From Agaricus subrufescens (taxonomy: Eukaryota > Basidiomycota > Agaricomycetes > Agaricales > Agaricaceae): DNA of 64,000 nt. The stretch spans positions 3,410,001-3,474,000 of the forward strand of contig CM057061.1 of NCBI GenBank assembly GCA_029945375.1, written 5' to 3'. The notes under the pieces were generated by a model that saw only the letters and a list, made by a program, of their open reading frames with translations, ran no database searches and had not been told where the DNA came from. The translations under genes and the position numbers were made by a program. Below, in pieces: positions 33,300-45,643 of the stretch (position 1 is the first letter of the stretch; each line of letters starts with the position of its first letter).

Positions 33300-34868
33300 A
33301 TGGCCTCCTCCGCCTCGTCGCTGCACAGGGCCTCCATGGACCGGCTCAGCGTCAGCACCGCCGGCACCGCGCGCAAGGCCTCCAGCCTCAGGTCTCTCGC
33401 GGCCAGCGCCGGCGACTCGCCCCCCGAACAGCACCGCAGCGCTCTCAAGCGCACCGCGTCCAACCTCACCCCCTCCACCACACCGTCCCCTCGCCAGCCC
33501 TCCTCGTCGTCCTCGTCCTCGGCTCGTCACCATCACAGGAACGATGGCCACCTCCCCAAAATGAAGTCCACGCCCCGTCTCGTGTACGACAAGGATGCCG
33601 AACAGGCTCCCAGCACTGGTATGTACTGGAGCCGCGCCCCCGTGTATGGTGCCGTTCCCAACAGAACCATGCGTGCACACAGTGTCACTGCCATCGACAA
33701 TGTCCTCTGGCTCTTTGGTGGCTGCGATGACCGGGAGAGCTGGAAAGATATCTATTGCCTGAATGTTGGTGCGTGCATAATCCTCCAAAAGACCACAACT
33801 TCATTCTGCATATATAGAATCTATGCAATGGACGCATCCCGACTGCATAGGCGACGCACCCCCTCCGTCCCGAGCACATTCTGCAACTCTGGTCGCCAAC
33901 CATAAAATCGTCTTCATCGGCGGGGGCCACGGCTCCGTATACTATGATTCCGTATATGTCCTCGATACACTCACACGTCGGTGGACTCGCCCAACAATAG
34001 CTCCGGGCCCTTCTCCGCCTCAAAGAAGAGCGCATACAGCCGTTTTGTACGAGAACAAGATCTGGGTGTTTGGTGGTGGGAACGGTATGATGGCTTTGGA
34101 TGACGTTTGGACTCTGGATGTCAGTCCCTTGGTCATGACCAGTGCTATGGGTGGGGGGCATGGATCCGGGGGCTACCATGGTATATACCATGGAGGTGGC
34201 GGTTTCTATGGTCCTTATACCCCTACCTCGACCAGTGCGAAGCACAAGGAAAGCAACGTTACTCTCAAGTGGGAACTGGTCGAGACACGCGGGATCAAGA
34301 AACCAGAGTCGAGAGGCTACCATACCGCTAATCTTGTAGGAAATATCATGATCGTCATCGGAGGGAGTGACGGCAAGGACTCATTCGATGAGCTCTGGAC
34401 TCTGGATCTCGGTGTGTTTCTTCTCCCGCTGCCCTGTTGACATCGATTGAACGCGCATAGATACACTCATATGGACGCATATTAAAACCAACATTCCTTT
34501 CAGACGTCTAGCGCACAGCTCAACTCAAGTCGGGTCTTACCTGTTCATATCTGGAGGCCACGATGGTACCGAATATACCTCTGAACTCGTTCTCCTCAAT
34601 CTTGGTAACGTCTCGTTTCCTCCATCTGCCTTTTACCCGCATATATTCATGAAAACTAGTCTCACTACAATACGAAAAACGGCCTGTTTACGGGAAAATC
34701 CCATCGCCCAGAGGATATCACGCGACTGTATTGGCGGACAGTAGAGTCCTATTGATTGGCGGCTTTAATGGACATTCGTCGTTTGAGGATGTGCATATGC
34801 TGGAGCTCGCAGCCAGTGCGTATTTGCCTCAGGTTACGAGTTTTGCCATCGAAGCCTTAGATCCTTGA
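33300..34868 (+). CDS. kelch-repeat (beta-propeller) protein, 471 aa
   Basis: Four exons (33300-33768, 33818-34411, 34461-34604 and 34660-34868) join in frame to 471 residues. After a Ser/Arg-rich start of about 110 residues, six kelch-like blades appear, each with a hydrophobic strand, a double Gly and a distant Trp. Examples are AIDNVLWLFGGCDD, HKIVFIGGGHGSVYYDSVYVLD, NKIWVFGGGNGMMALDDVWTLD, IMIVIGGSDGKDSFDELWTLD, YLFISGGHDGTEYTSELVLL and RVLLIGGFNGHSSFEDVHML. A Gly/His/Tyr-rich loop interrupts blade 3-4 (34150-34220). Fungal kelch proteins of this size act in polarity or as scaffolds, and no enzymatic domain is seen. Its partner is unknown. Confidence 0.88.
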
Positions 34869-35021
34869 GGCCTTGGTTCTTGTCTTTTTTGTTTTTGTTT
34901 TTGTTTTTTTGCATTTTTATGTTTAAATGTTGTGTCTGGATACATCTAATAGTCACAAGTCCCGTTCTGATTTCGTCTCAGACTTGCCCTCGCCCTTTCG
35001 CTACTGCCATCCCCAACCGCC

Positions 35022-35814
35022 ATGTCGCAGAGTTCGTCGCCCCGCCAAACTATCACTCCCGTCCCCGCTCCTACATCCATCAGTCTTCCCGCCAACAGTA
35101 CCACGAATGCCATGAATATCACAACCATCGTGACTAACTCTACCTCGCTCAATGCCTCTAGTCCCCTCACATCACCCGCCTCCTCATCTTCACCTACGTT
35201 CCCTATCACCGCGCAAGTCGGGTTTCTAACCCTAACTCGCCCACCAGCCCTTTCAACATCCTACTACAAAATAGGTGCTCAAAACATCACATTCGGCTGG
35301 AACTTTTCATACCTCCTTCAGCAACCTCAACTCCTCACCATCAAAGCCATATGCGACGACAGTCACAACACCTACCCCGTAGGCTCACTTTCAGGTATGG
35401 ACGAGGCTGGTGTGGTACCTGGGACGGCAACGGAGGTGGTGTGGGATCTGAAAAGGTATCAGGAAGAGAATCAGCAGCTACCTTTGGGAGAGGGGAATTA
35501 TAGGTTGACCATTTGGGATGAGAGAGGGGAGAGTGCGCTCCCGCAACCTGGACTGATGAGGCAGTTCGGAGGGTTGAGGTTCGGGATGTATACGCCTGCG
35601 AATTATGTGCCTTTGGATCGTGCGTTTATTTTATTGTTTTTCATCTATCCATTTTTTGCTTAAGAGTACTTTCTTAGAGTGGACATGTCCACAGTGTTTG
35701 TCAAATGACAGTATTTTGTCAAGGACCGTTGGACATCCCGCTTTGGTAGGATTTGCAGTTTCGGTCTTGGTTATCTTGTTGTCGGGGTTGCAGCTTCTCA
35801 GATCGATTGAATGA
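35022..35814 (+). CDS. DUF7137-like secretory-pathway membrane protein
   Basis: Two exons (35022-35619 and 35678-35814) give 244 residues. A Ser/Thr/Asn-rich stretch with several N-glycosylation sequons (NSTT, NITT, NSTS, NASS) leads to a folded domain with YYKIGAQNITFGWNFSYLL, a short Cys region, VVWDLKRYQ and YRLTIWDERGES. Next come WTCPQC and a C-terminal membrane helix (LVGFAVSVLVILLSGLQLL). This matches the fungal DUF7137 layout as I remember it. The frame upstream of the ATG reads LALALSLLPSPTA, like the end of a signal peptide, preceded by an AG acceptor at 34977-34980. A missing first exon is therefore likely. Probably a cell-surface or wall-related glycoprotein. Confidence 0.72.
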
Positions 35815-37210
35815 ATCTTTCTCTTCCTCTTTCTGCCTATCATATCTTATCATCGACATATTATTGACTATTCCCATCTAATAACATAGCATATACCATA
35901 CCTACACTATACATCCGTTGTTTTTGGTACCTGGTCCTCCACTCCTCTTCCTCGATCTTGTAACGATGGATCTGTTGAAACATCCGTTGTATTCCCGGCA
36001 TTTCTGGTACTATTCTATCAGGATTACTGGTGGGTCTCAATCCTTTCAGTCATACGTGAATAGAGAATCGCGTGTCGGGTTGATAGGCCGAAATCGGGTA
36101 CTGCCAAAGTGCCACGCAGGCTGTAGGTATATGCTATATAAAGCTATGCTAAGGAGTTATAAATATTCCAAATCTTTCTGACATCCAGCACGAACTTGGT
36201 TTCACGTCAACCCCCTTTGGTGTATTCGTTTTTCGGACACGAATTTAATTCAGTCATTTGGATCTGCGGCGTGAGATTGGCTGGGAGGTGATGCTTGTTT
36301 ATAGGAAAAAACTTTTTAAATCACAGAAAAATTTTGACTGCACACAAAAATAGTGAACACGTCGTTAGCGCAGCAGTACCTCAGTAACTAAAAGCGGGAA
36401 GCACGGCTATGGAGGGCAAACTCATAATCTGTCAAATATCGTAAGGCGCCCCCCACTTTCCTGTTGAAATAGCTCTCTGAACAGCTCAATTAGATCGATG
36501 TCAGTCATTACAATTCGACATATAGATGCAGGCCGCAGTATGTCATTAGATTTGGCACTAATGACAGAGAGGGTCTTTTCTTCTTTTTGCGGGGAAATAA
36601 GGCAGCAACTGCGGACCTATTACTGGGATGATTGAACCAGTAGCGTGCTCCATGGGGCGGCCAGCTACCGAAACACTGCAAGTGCCGGCCACATCCACAG
36701 GTTGAGCCACTTTTACACATAGCTCTTGAACAACAAGTCAGTTTTCGGATTTGTGTGTTGCTCACCTTACGTGTCATCTATGTTTGTTGGGAGATGTTCT
36801 CCGCTTCAGTATAGGGTCTGGATAGCATATTTGACATTTGGTACATGTATGTGGATTTGAGCGCCGGGCCTGGGGTAATCGCATGGATTATTTGTTCAAT
36901 AGAGTATGCGTAGTTCCTTCTCTTTGACTGCCTGGCTGCGTATATTATGCACTTTTTGATATCTCCAGTAACACTAGTCGTGAAGAATACTTAGCCCACT
37001 GCCGTGATATGTACAATCAAGTACGTTGCGGCGAAATGTTGACCGAGGTGGGATAGATGGTAATGATCAGTTGATGTATGATGACAAGGGGCTGCGACGG
37101 CCGTTGAGATCTGAGACCTCACATCACCGACTTTCAAGTATGATAAGTAACGCCGGGTCAAAGAGGCAAGGTTTTCATTTACATTTCACTCCCTTCCTCG
37201 TATCTCGGAA
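35815..37210. other. spacer without supported genes
   Basis: Only short frames. A minus-strand frame at 36508-36777 has a small Cys cluster but no credible start. Nothing else was seen. Confidence 0.4.
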
Positions 37211-37826
37211 ATGTTCGTCAAATTCCTCATTTTTTCGACAATTTGTGCTTCCGCTTTAGCTCAGGCCAATGATTACTTTTACATCCGCAATGTCGTGTCT
37301 CAGGGCGTTTTAGATGTCTACGAAGGTAGTAAAACGGTTAGTCATATTGTGCAACTCGACACCTCACTGCGTACGTGGCTCATAGTCATTGATTTATTGT
37401 TATGCAGGCCGACGCTTCGCTTATTGCCAATGTCATGGAAAACACTGATAGTCAGCTTTGGACATTCGATGGCAGCCACTTGTTGAATAAACTATCGGCA
37501 CTGTATATCACTGCCGAAGAAAGTCGTGAGTTTCGGTTCAATGCTCTTATTTCATTATTAATTTATAGTGAAATAACCGAACAGCTGAGGTTGGAAGCAA
37601 TGTAATTCAAGATGATCTATCCTCTCAGTCATCTGACGAACTTCAGTCGTGGACCATCGATCCTATAAAGAAACGTTTGGTTCTTGGAGATTCGACACTT
37701 TGTTTAACGATCTCAACTGAGGAGACAACGGAAGATCAGCACCTTCCACTCGTAGAATTGAGCCAGATCGACTTTTCAGATGCTACACAACAATGGGAGT
37801 TCGTTCCTGGTCCCGAAGGGAAATAA
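37211..37826 (+). CDS. secreted protein with ricin-B-like beta-trefoil repeats, 161 aa
   Basis: Three exons (37211-37336, 37408-37525 and 37585-37826) join in frame to 161 residues. The signal peptide MFVKFLIFSTICASALAQA is clear. The mature protein starts YFYIRNVVSQGVLDV and carries three Q-x-W motifs about 50 residues apart (SQLWTFDG, LQSWTIDP and TQQWEFVPG). This is the signature of the ricin-B/beta-trefoil carbohydrate-binding fold, here as one trefoil. No catalytic domain is attached. An extracellular lectin-like role is likely, but sugar binding is not shown. The acceptor at 37584 was preferred because a nearer AG gives an immediate stop. Confidence 0.75.
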
Positions 37827-38199
37827 TTGACTGGATTGTATATTAGTCTCCAAAGACCTACCTAGAAGTATGCACTCGCACTTGCCTTAGGAGAATGTAT
37901 AATTGTCCTTTGTACTCCATTCCTCACAAAATATCTTGTGAATTAATTTAACACTTTCAACCTTAGACTCGGTCCTCGCAATGATTTTGGTACTCAGAGA
38001 TACGGTATAAGTTATATTTTTCTATGTACATACTGTAAATGTTGGGCCAAAGGCGATGGACCACGGGAAGGCTACAACATCGTGTCCAAACAATGTTACA
38101 GAGGGTGATATGTAAACCCTTTTGCCCTTCCACTGCCAGTGTCTTTCGACGGGCTCAGCGGTTCGAGGTAGAAGCATGAAAATATTGAGAAGATTCCAT
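37827..38199. other. short spacer between convergent genes
   Basis: Lies between the stops of the secreted trefoil gene (plus) and the monooxygenase (minus) and is probably their 3' UTRs. No further feature is seen. Confidence 0.4.
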
Positions 38200-39780
38200 T
38201 CAAGAAGGGGCTGCAGTAACCTGTGCATTAATTTCCTTCAAGCTCTCCGATATCTGGTCTCCCAACTTTCCAGCGGCACTGCTTGCGTTACCTCCGAGGA
38301 TAGTGGACATATTCTTCACAGCTAAATCGGCTCCTTTATGGCTCCTGGCAAACATTTTTTCTTCATACTGCTTCAACGCCGTGGGCCAATCCAACTTTCC
38401 TTCGACACGAGAAACTATCGAGCGGAAAAGATCCTGCGAGTCGGTCAAAGCCAAATTGACACCTATGCCACCGAAGGGCGTCATAACATGAGCAGCATCG
38501 CCGACTAAGGTTACCCTGAACAGGTGCGTTGAGCCATGAAATTGAAAGAAATAACCGAAGGAATTGTAAAGACTTACCCAGGGCGTGTCTCCCACTCGAA
38601 GTCAACGGGAAGCATATACAAGGGACGAACGATTAGGGGTCCATCACATCGCAAGATGCTACTTTTCCCTAGGTCATCCCAATCTTGATATTTGGTTCGG
38701 ACCAAATCCGCCTTGGATTTCTCCGCGTCCGCCCAGTTTATGCCACATGTCGAGCCCCACTCCTCCGGTACGGAAACCACAGCATAAACTCGAAGGGAGT
38801 CATCCGACATGAGGTGCCCAACTATAACTTTGCCATCGCTGATCTGGAAACACGAACCCCCGTCGATGCGTTTGGCGATATCGGGGTACCTTTCAGTAAG
38901 ATTTTTGATTGTCCCTTCCATCAACGTAACACCGGCATATGATGGTTTAACGTATGTGAGGAGGGTTCTGACTCTAGTCCAGGTACCATCAGCACCGACT
39001 ACAAGATCATATCCCTTTTCAACCGTACCATCAGCGAGAGTGACGCTGAATTTTGGGTGTACTTTGGTCGAATTTTCGAGCTCGGAAATACCCACTACTT
39101 TCTTCCCCCATTTGACCACCCCTTCCTTCAACGAATTCAGAAGCATGGAGCGTAAAATGGCCCTATCGACTTCGGGCCGCTCATTCAACCAATCCCATTT
39201 CTCGCCACTGTCCTCCATCACTACTGTTCCGTCCCTTTCGAGAAGTCTACGTCTGGCGGCATCGTATCTTGCGTGTTTTTGGAATTCTTGGAATAAACCT
39301 GCTTCGGTGAGAGCGACCCGGCCGCTGTCGCGATGGACATCGAGAGTACCGCCTTGTGGGCGGTCGTTTGGAGATGAGTCGGTTTCGAATAAATCGAAAG
39401 AAATGGATTTAAGTTGGAGAAGTCGGGCAAGGATAAGGCCACTTGGGCCACCTATGAAAGGGAATGAGGGATCAAAACTAAAATTTGACGATATCATTCG
39501 ACTAACCTCCAATGATAGCGATTCGTAGTGAAGTCACCGTCAAGTTCCTAGTACAAAAAGATTTGTGTGTGAATAGAATTGAAGTCAAGCAGGTTTGGGA
39601 TAGTGATTTAGAGGATCGGCGATTCGACACATGCCGCCGCCCATAAATATACCACTGTCCAGATGTAGGTACGACATTGATTGTGGATCTTGAACTTCGC
39701 GCTGCGGCAGGCGGCTGACTCAGTCGGCCGTCCGGTCTGAGCGGGCAAGCCAGAGAAAGTCGGCAATTTTTGTCTACCAT
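38200..39780 (-). CDS. FAD-dependent monooxygenase (aromatic hydroxylase/TetX-like)
   Basis: Three exons on the minus strand. All hallmarks of group A flavin monooxygenases are present: the dinucleotide motif RIAIIGGGPSGL across the intron at 39506, the DG motif DLVVGADGTWTRVR, and the GD motif VTLVGDAAHVMTPFGGIG after a second intron near 38570. PQGGTLDVHRDSG resembles TetX-like and salicylate-hydroxylase-like members. It would use FAD, NAD(P)H and oxygen to hydroxylate a small ring compound, which is not identifiable here. The start is uncertain. The only in-frame ATG is at 39778-39780, giving about 80 unusual residues before the Rossmann motif. A small unrecognised 5' exon is the alternative. 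An MFS transporter follows 1.3 kb away. Confidence 0.86.
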
Positions 39781-41096
39781 CGCGGGCGATGCCCCTATTG
39801 TGTATACCGCTATGCACCCAAACAGGTAAGTAGAGATCTACATGCTTGCCTTAGTCACGGGTCCCTGCATTATGCAAAGCGCCCGTCAGAAATCGGTGCT
39901 GTGTGAGCTCGGGTGGGCCACTCACGATGTGAGGAGCTCGGTGATTGGGCACCCTCAGATTTAAACCCCGTAACACGTTTCTGCGCTTACGAAATGGTTT
40001 TAACGTTATCATCACGCCTCCCCGAATGATGACAGATTTGTCCTCTTACCTCATTTAAATGATGAGTGTGTATCACATTCAGCCGCAGTGTTCCCTTACA
40101 CGCTCGGTAAGCTAGCACATTGTAAAGCCGTTTTCTGCAAACCCTCTTGTTGCCGTTTAATAGCCCATATGTCTGCGAGGCTGAAACAGGATCCGATAAA
40201 ATACATGTTTCGGTCGGGCTTGATCTTTTGTTCCAGATGTTGCTTTCCGCTCCGGCGGCTCGACTGAAAGCAGCGCACTGACTATTTTACTTTCGGTTGT
40301 CTATTCAGCTGGACATTGCAGAGAGACGTTTCGTCTCCTCAACAAGAGGAATAAGGGTTGAGGGGATGGAGTAGTACAGGAATAGTAAGACGTCGGAGAG
40401 TTCGTATCGAAGAAGGAAAAGAAGGATACGTGTGAGAGGACGCTCGACAGAGTGGTAGATTAACAGAAGTAGATACGCAACGTACTTAAAATAGAGGGCG
40501 AAACGAGTGCTGTGTACTTTTTTGTAGTCTCCCAGATAGCGACTTCCAACATTGAGATCACTCCCCCAACTTTTGTTTTTCGGCTGAGCCGAACAATGTC
40601 AACTTTACGGTATGAAGGCCTTGGTGGAATTATGTATAGCTTATTTTTAGAACATAGCAACTGCATGATCAATGAGTTGTGGTTCACGATGCATGCCAAT
40701 TGATCGTTAATCTCTTGTTTCAACTGTGATGATACCGATGTATTTGAACTTCGTGAACTCCACAATAGCATTCTTGTATTGTAGGAGTTAAATAGCGGAT
40801 GCTATTGACTCCTTCATTAACGACATCACTAACCTGCTTTCGGGAGAACTCCATACAAACGGAATTAAGAATGTTAATGATGATCGGAGATCTTGTGGCG
40901 CAAAGCAGAAATACTTCAACTCGAGTAGTATGGTAAGGTAGTTTCAGACATCATTCTGGAAAACTATTAACCCCGAAATCTATTCACTATGAAATTAACC
41001 GAGGAGGTATCGTACAGAATGCTATAGCTACAGTGTGAATCTATGCCCAAAGATGCCAAGAAAATAACGAAATAATGGTCCATTAGGTTGTGCACA
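39781..41096. other. spacer between monooxygenase and first MFS gene
   Basis: No gene supported on either strand. The left end should hold the monooxygenase promoter and the right end the transporter 3' UTR. Confidence 0.4.
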
Positions 41097-43162
41097 TTAG
41101 TTCCCCTCCTCGTTCTCTGGGTTTTTGGCATCCTTCTCCTCCATGTTTGCATCTAGACCTTTGTCTTCCGCAGGTGTATCCAAATCTCGTTCATTCACTG
41201 GTGTCTCCAATCCTTTTTCCTTGTCACCTATCACCTTCTTTGTCGGAGGTACGTCGTTGTGCATGAAGACGAAGAGGCATATTGTGCTGATCGCCAGCAG
41301 CGCAAACTGGAACCAAAGGCCGACTTTCCTTCCGTAGAACGATGTAGGTCCACCATGAGTCACCTCAACACTCGTCTGGATCGAAGTCACAATGGCACTT
41401 CCAGCAGCGCTTCCTACTTGTTCAAAGCAATTGAAGATAGAGCCTACAACACCAGCTTTCTCAGGCGGCGTAGTCGCAAAGACTGCGACACTAGATGAGA
41501 GTGAGTAACACGATAAACTTTATATAACCAAGTTACATACTTGACTAAGCAAAAGGCCACCGCAATTCCGAAAGATCCCAAGATGAATCCAGGGAATACA
41601 AAAGGGAAGTAACGGTGTGGCGAGTCCGCGAATGTCAGGAGGATTGTTCCAATCAATCCGATGAATTGGCCAACGATGATGAGCCACTTGAGTGGGAAAT
41701 GTTTTTGAAGAGTGCTGATCGTTAGAGTTGCTACGCCGGCTACAACCCCGATTGGAAGGCTGGAGGAAAACAACGATAAATAACAAACGCAAAAGTCGTA
41801 GGGTAAAATTAAGCTCACAAATGGACGGCAGTAATGATGGGAGACCATCCATAAACATTTTGCCAGACCCATGAGAACAAAATCTGGACGACGGCAAACC
41901 ACCAGTAATGCATTGTGGCTGATCCAACGACAAGCGCTGTGAAGTTTTTCACCCGCCAAAGGCTCGGAGGACTGCAGGATCCCATGAGTACTGAGATTCA
42001 AAACTCCGTATAGGTATGAAACGTACATAGCAGCCATCTCCTCAGGAAGACGGCTCTCCCAGAGGAAGAACGCGGCGATCAAGAAAAATGAGATGATGAA
42101 TGGTGCCAGGCATCGAGCACTGCTCCAACCATTCACTGAACCAGCAGTCACACCGAATATGAAGAGCACGAGGCCACCTGACGTGGAGAATAAGCGGAAT
42201 ACAGATACATGAAAGCAAATTTTCTTACCAGTTACTAGAAAGATCCCACCAAGATCGAGACGTTTGAAGCGTTCTGCGTTACTAAGAGTGGTAGTACGCT
42301 TAGGAGACGGTGATAAAATGGCCACAGCAATGAACACAACTGTGCCAGTTATGGTGAAAACGTAAAAAAGCCACGGCCATGTTGCCCATTGAACAATGAA
42401 TGCGCCGATAACCAATCCTATGACTATTGCCATTGGATTCATTAAACTGCTATACATTCAGCAAAAAGGTGATGACATACCATTACCGATGGCTCCGAAA
42501 CTTCCGAACAAAACAATGGCTTTTGATTGTTGTTGTGGGTCTGGGAATAGGTGAATGATGAGATATAGAGCGGAAGGTATTGTCATTGCGGCTCCTGCGG
42601 TTCATGAGTGGCAAATCGACCCAGCCAGCCTGAATGAACTCACCGATGCCGGTGAAAGCGCGGAGAATAAACAACGTAACTTCATCTCGCGCAAACCCAT
42701 TGCCCAGGGAGAATGCTGAAAGCAATGCAGCTCCTGCTAGGAACACATATTCTGGTGGGATGGTTGGACTCGTATATACAAACACATGTGGAGAGAGACT
42801 TACTGGGATTGTATAAATCACTCATCCTTCCGCTCTGTTACAGATTCAGTTTCAAGTCGCAGGAATCGAAAGACCATACTCACACCAAGGAGAAGTGCGG
42901 CAAAAGTGAGTTGGTAGCCGCTTATTAGCCAGACGGAATTGCCATTTGAGATTCCTAGTTGTAACGAAATAGGTGGGAAGGCAGCAAACAGAGCAGAATT
43001 GGCGAAGGCGTCGAGGAATTGAGTAAGGCATAAGAATGCAGTCAGAGCAATTTTTCTACGGAGGGGAAGTATGGCTAGTGTGTCGTCTGTTTTAGGAGCT
43101 TCGGGAGCATCTGTTACAGTGTGCTCGGAGGAAGAAGTTTTTGTGGAGAGGTCTCTAGGCAT
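41097..43162 (-). CDS. MFS drug:H+ antiporter-like transporter 1
   Basis: A multi-exon gene with short introns, read in frame from ATG 43160-43162 (MPRDLSTK) to the stop at 41097. Conserved blocks of fungal aminotriazole/multidrug-type facilitators occur in order: LTAFLCLTQFLDAFANSALF, GNSVWLISGYQLTFAALLLG, SDLYN, LFILRAFTGIG, PSALYLIIHLFPDP, GLVIGAFIVQWATWPWLFY, ERFKRLDLGG, HYWWFAVVQILFSWVWQNV, GVVGSIFNCFEQVGSAAGSA. Roughly 12-14 membrane helices are expected, with an acidic/Lys-rich tail. It is closely related to the gene at 46698-48854, with introns at the same places. Proton-driven export of small molecules at the plasma membrane is the family role, and its substrate is unknown. Confidence 0.9.
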
Positions 43163-45081
43163 GGTCCTGGCCACTTTTGCGATAAGACTCGAACCCTCAT
43201 GTTGGGTTATATGTATGTTAGAAACGAGGCGGCTTAGTCATGCGTATATCCTTCTGTTGCGATCCGGGCGGCTTTAGACCGTCACAAACAGGCCCGCAAT
43301 CAAGTGTTCGGTGCCGACGTATACATACCGTTAAACGCGTACTCCCCTTTGCTGGCTAAAATAACTTGCCGTGCTCCACGTCAGCGTAAAGATCGAACGG
43401 CACACGCGGTGTCGAAACCACACCGATACTCAGCCGATACTCACTTATTCACCAAGGAAATGTGGGAGAATTACAATTCAGCCCTGTGCGATTGAGGACA
43501 AATCATTCAATTGGAACACTCGACACTTGACCGGATCCGGTATTCTGTCAAATAGACTCGGACGATGTCCCTCTTCTCTCAATCATTATTAACGTTCGTC
43601 GACGTTGGCCATGTACAAGCCTTACACTGCACCACACTACAATCGACAGTGACCGATTTTGCCTTAGATGTTGCTTCCCCGAGAAACTAGGCATTTGGCT
43701 GTGCCCAGCCAGTGTACGGGTTCTGTCAAAAATTGCCTGCCAGTTCTACCTGTTGATCGCACTCCAAATCAATGCAGGACCCCAAAATAAAGAGTGCAGT
43801 TCCGGGGTCCCCGTTTCTTTCTTTGTCATTTGAACGGGTCTCAGGGCCGGAAGCATAGCTCAGCCGCAGAAGATGTGCTTACAGATACGACGTAAATCTT
43901 CGTTTCCACGGATAAACTTTGTCATAATGACTCGAGTTCATCTACTTGATGGTATCCAATGCAATAATCACGCCGCTATCTGCATGGATCATCTGGCATC
44001 GTTTCGCGTATGCAGTGCAACACAGGCCTTGGGGATAACTCAAATTTAGCTGATATGGGCCGTTCCAATGTATCGGACCTTCAGGATCTTCCTGACAAAT
44101 ACTGGTATGCTTGATATTCGAGTAACATGGGAATGTCTGGCGGCAATGTGGATGACGTTTGCGAGAGCCATTCCTCGGCACCATGTCAGACTTGAAACAA
44201 GCGAGCTGCCTTACGCACATTGAAAAGTACAGTTACTCATCGTGGAGGTAGGTCTATACCTACTCGCTCTCTCGCTCCCCCTCGACTAACCAATCTAGAA
44301 GGATCCAAACGATACGCATTCAAAATGACTCGGAGAATATAAGGTAATAAATTTCCACTGGAAATCACTTTCATGTTTGATTGTCGGTGGCGCTTGCTCT
44401 GCGACGCCAAAGCTCGGGATTCTCTTTTATGAAGTAGCGGGTGTAGATATTGAACCCACACCGAGCTGTCGCTAGATTAGCATCTCAATACCGGGGGAAA
44501 CGATTATAGAGCCGAGGCAAGACAGAGATGAAGATTTGCCCACTGTAGAGGAATATCTCGAGGAAAGCGGTTACCACCAAAGTAAAGGGAGATAACAAAC
44601 GGGAACGAAAATCGAGGATATCGCAAGCTCGAGTATGCAATGCATCCATAAAGTCGTCAAGAAGACTTCGGGGGCCGAAGTATTCGAGTGAAGTTTGTAT
44701 TAGAATCAGAAGGAAGTCTATGAGAACGTTGAGTTTGTTCAGAGAAATACGTTCCCAAGGAATTGTACTGCCCAAATCACGATGAGCTGGGCGGTCATCA
44801 CCTAATCACCATGGAGCTTTGAAAGAAGGTGTCTTGCGAAGTAAGGCCACGACATCAGGGCTTAATTTGGATCATTACGAGTACAGGCGCGTTACAGGGA
44901 AATTCTCGAGGACATACCATTCCCTTCAAAGCAGAAGTGACTTTCGACGCGCCTGCCTAGGGATGAATTGAAAGTTCCTTGAGATCCAGACCGGTAAGAA
45001 GGCCCCAACCACTTGATTGATAAACAAGAGTAGGATGTACCACCAACAGCATGATTACCGTTTGCTGGGTGCGTGGCAGCT
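43163..45081. other. spacer with minor frames
   Basis: Two minus-strand frames were noted: 43942-44220, which is cysteine-rich but has no signal peptide, and 44485-44775, with two hydrophobic stretches. Neither can be joined to other exons, so no gene is claimed. Confidence 0.4.
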
Positions 45082-45517
45082 TGAAGGCACCGGGTCATAA
45101 GTCTCAACCAGAGCGAAGGCACGACGCAGCTTGATGAAGACCTGCGCAGAGATGAGACAGAGAACGGATTCAGCGTGGTCAACATCCCGATATTTTCCCA
45201 CACCCGGATCATTGATCAATCAATCAGATCAGCCGTGGCATGCTTCCGCTCGTCACTTGATGAAAACCTGGCTGGGTTATTTGAACGGCTGCATTTGCTT
45301 TATCAAACATCTTGCGTCGTTCACCAATCAGAAGCTGTCTACAAATATATTCAACGCCGGGTGAGTCAATATAATGTCATACGTTTGAACCTTAACCTAA
45401 GTGCGAGAAGCTTGACAGCCATTCACTACACAATGTGGAGTCCTACAGATAACAATTGCGCCCCTTATTGGTGTTGGTGCTCTAGACCCTGATATTGACA
45501 TCTACAATTCTCTGTAA
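45082..45517 (+). CDS. hypothetical gene fragment, two probable 3' exons
   Basis: A frame open from about 45082 to 45360 reads like real protein (VVNIPIFSHTRIIDQ, LAGLFERLHLLYQTS, AVYKYIQRR) and ends at a GTGAGT donor. Joining to the acceptor at 45448 adds ITIAPLIGVGALDPDIDIYN and a stop at 45515-45517. A second acceptor at 45410 would give a different short end. No start codon or upstream exon could be found, so this may be the 3' remnant of a larger gene. I do not recognise the family. It ends 126 bases before the GNAT start. Confidence 0.35.
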
Positions 45518-45643
45518 ATATAAAGTCTATGCCCACCATGGTCTAAACTCGCCGACGCGAAAGCGCCCGTCAGGACATATAAACCCTCGCTCACCCTCCA
45601 TCTCCCCTTCACACAACAGCCGAACAAGTCACCAGCCACAAAA

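Noticed and set aside
32756..33788. Several 100-240 residue frames on both strands around the F-box/kelch junction
   Set aside because: High GC content removes stops. The two frames with F-box/LRR and kelch motifs and clean splice sites explain the region.
36508..36777. A metallothionein-like Cys cluster on the minus strand (STCGCG)
   Set aside because: Only four cysteines are well placed, the start is doubtful and no intron model improves it.
38809..39528. A 239-residue plus-strand frame opposite the monooxygenase
   Set aside because: It is antisense to an exon with all three flavin-monooxygenase motifs and has no motif of its own.
43170..43260. A minus-strand tRNA suggested by GGTTCGAGTC near 43190
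   Set aside because: The flanking bases cannot form an acceptor or T stem, and no anticodon arm fits.
43942..44220. A cysteine-rich minus-strand frame, possible extra member of the secreted peptide family
   Set aside because: It has no signal peptide and its cysteine spacing does not match the family. No upstream exon was found.
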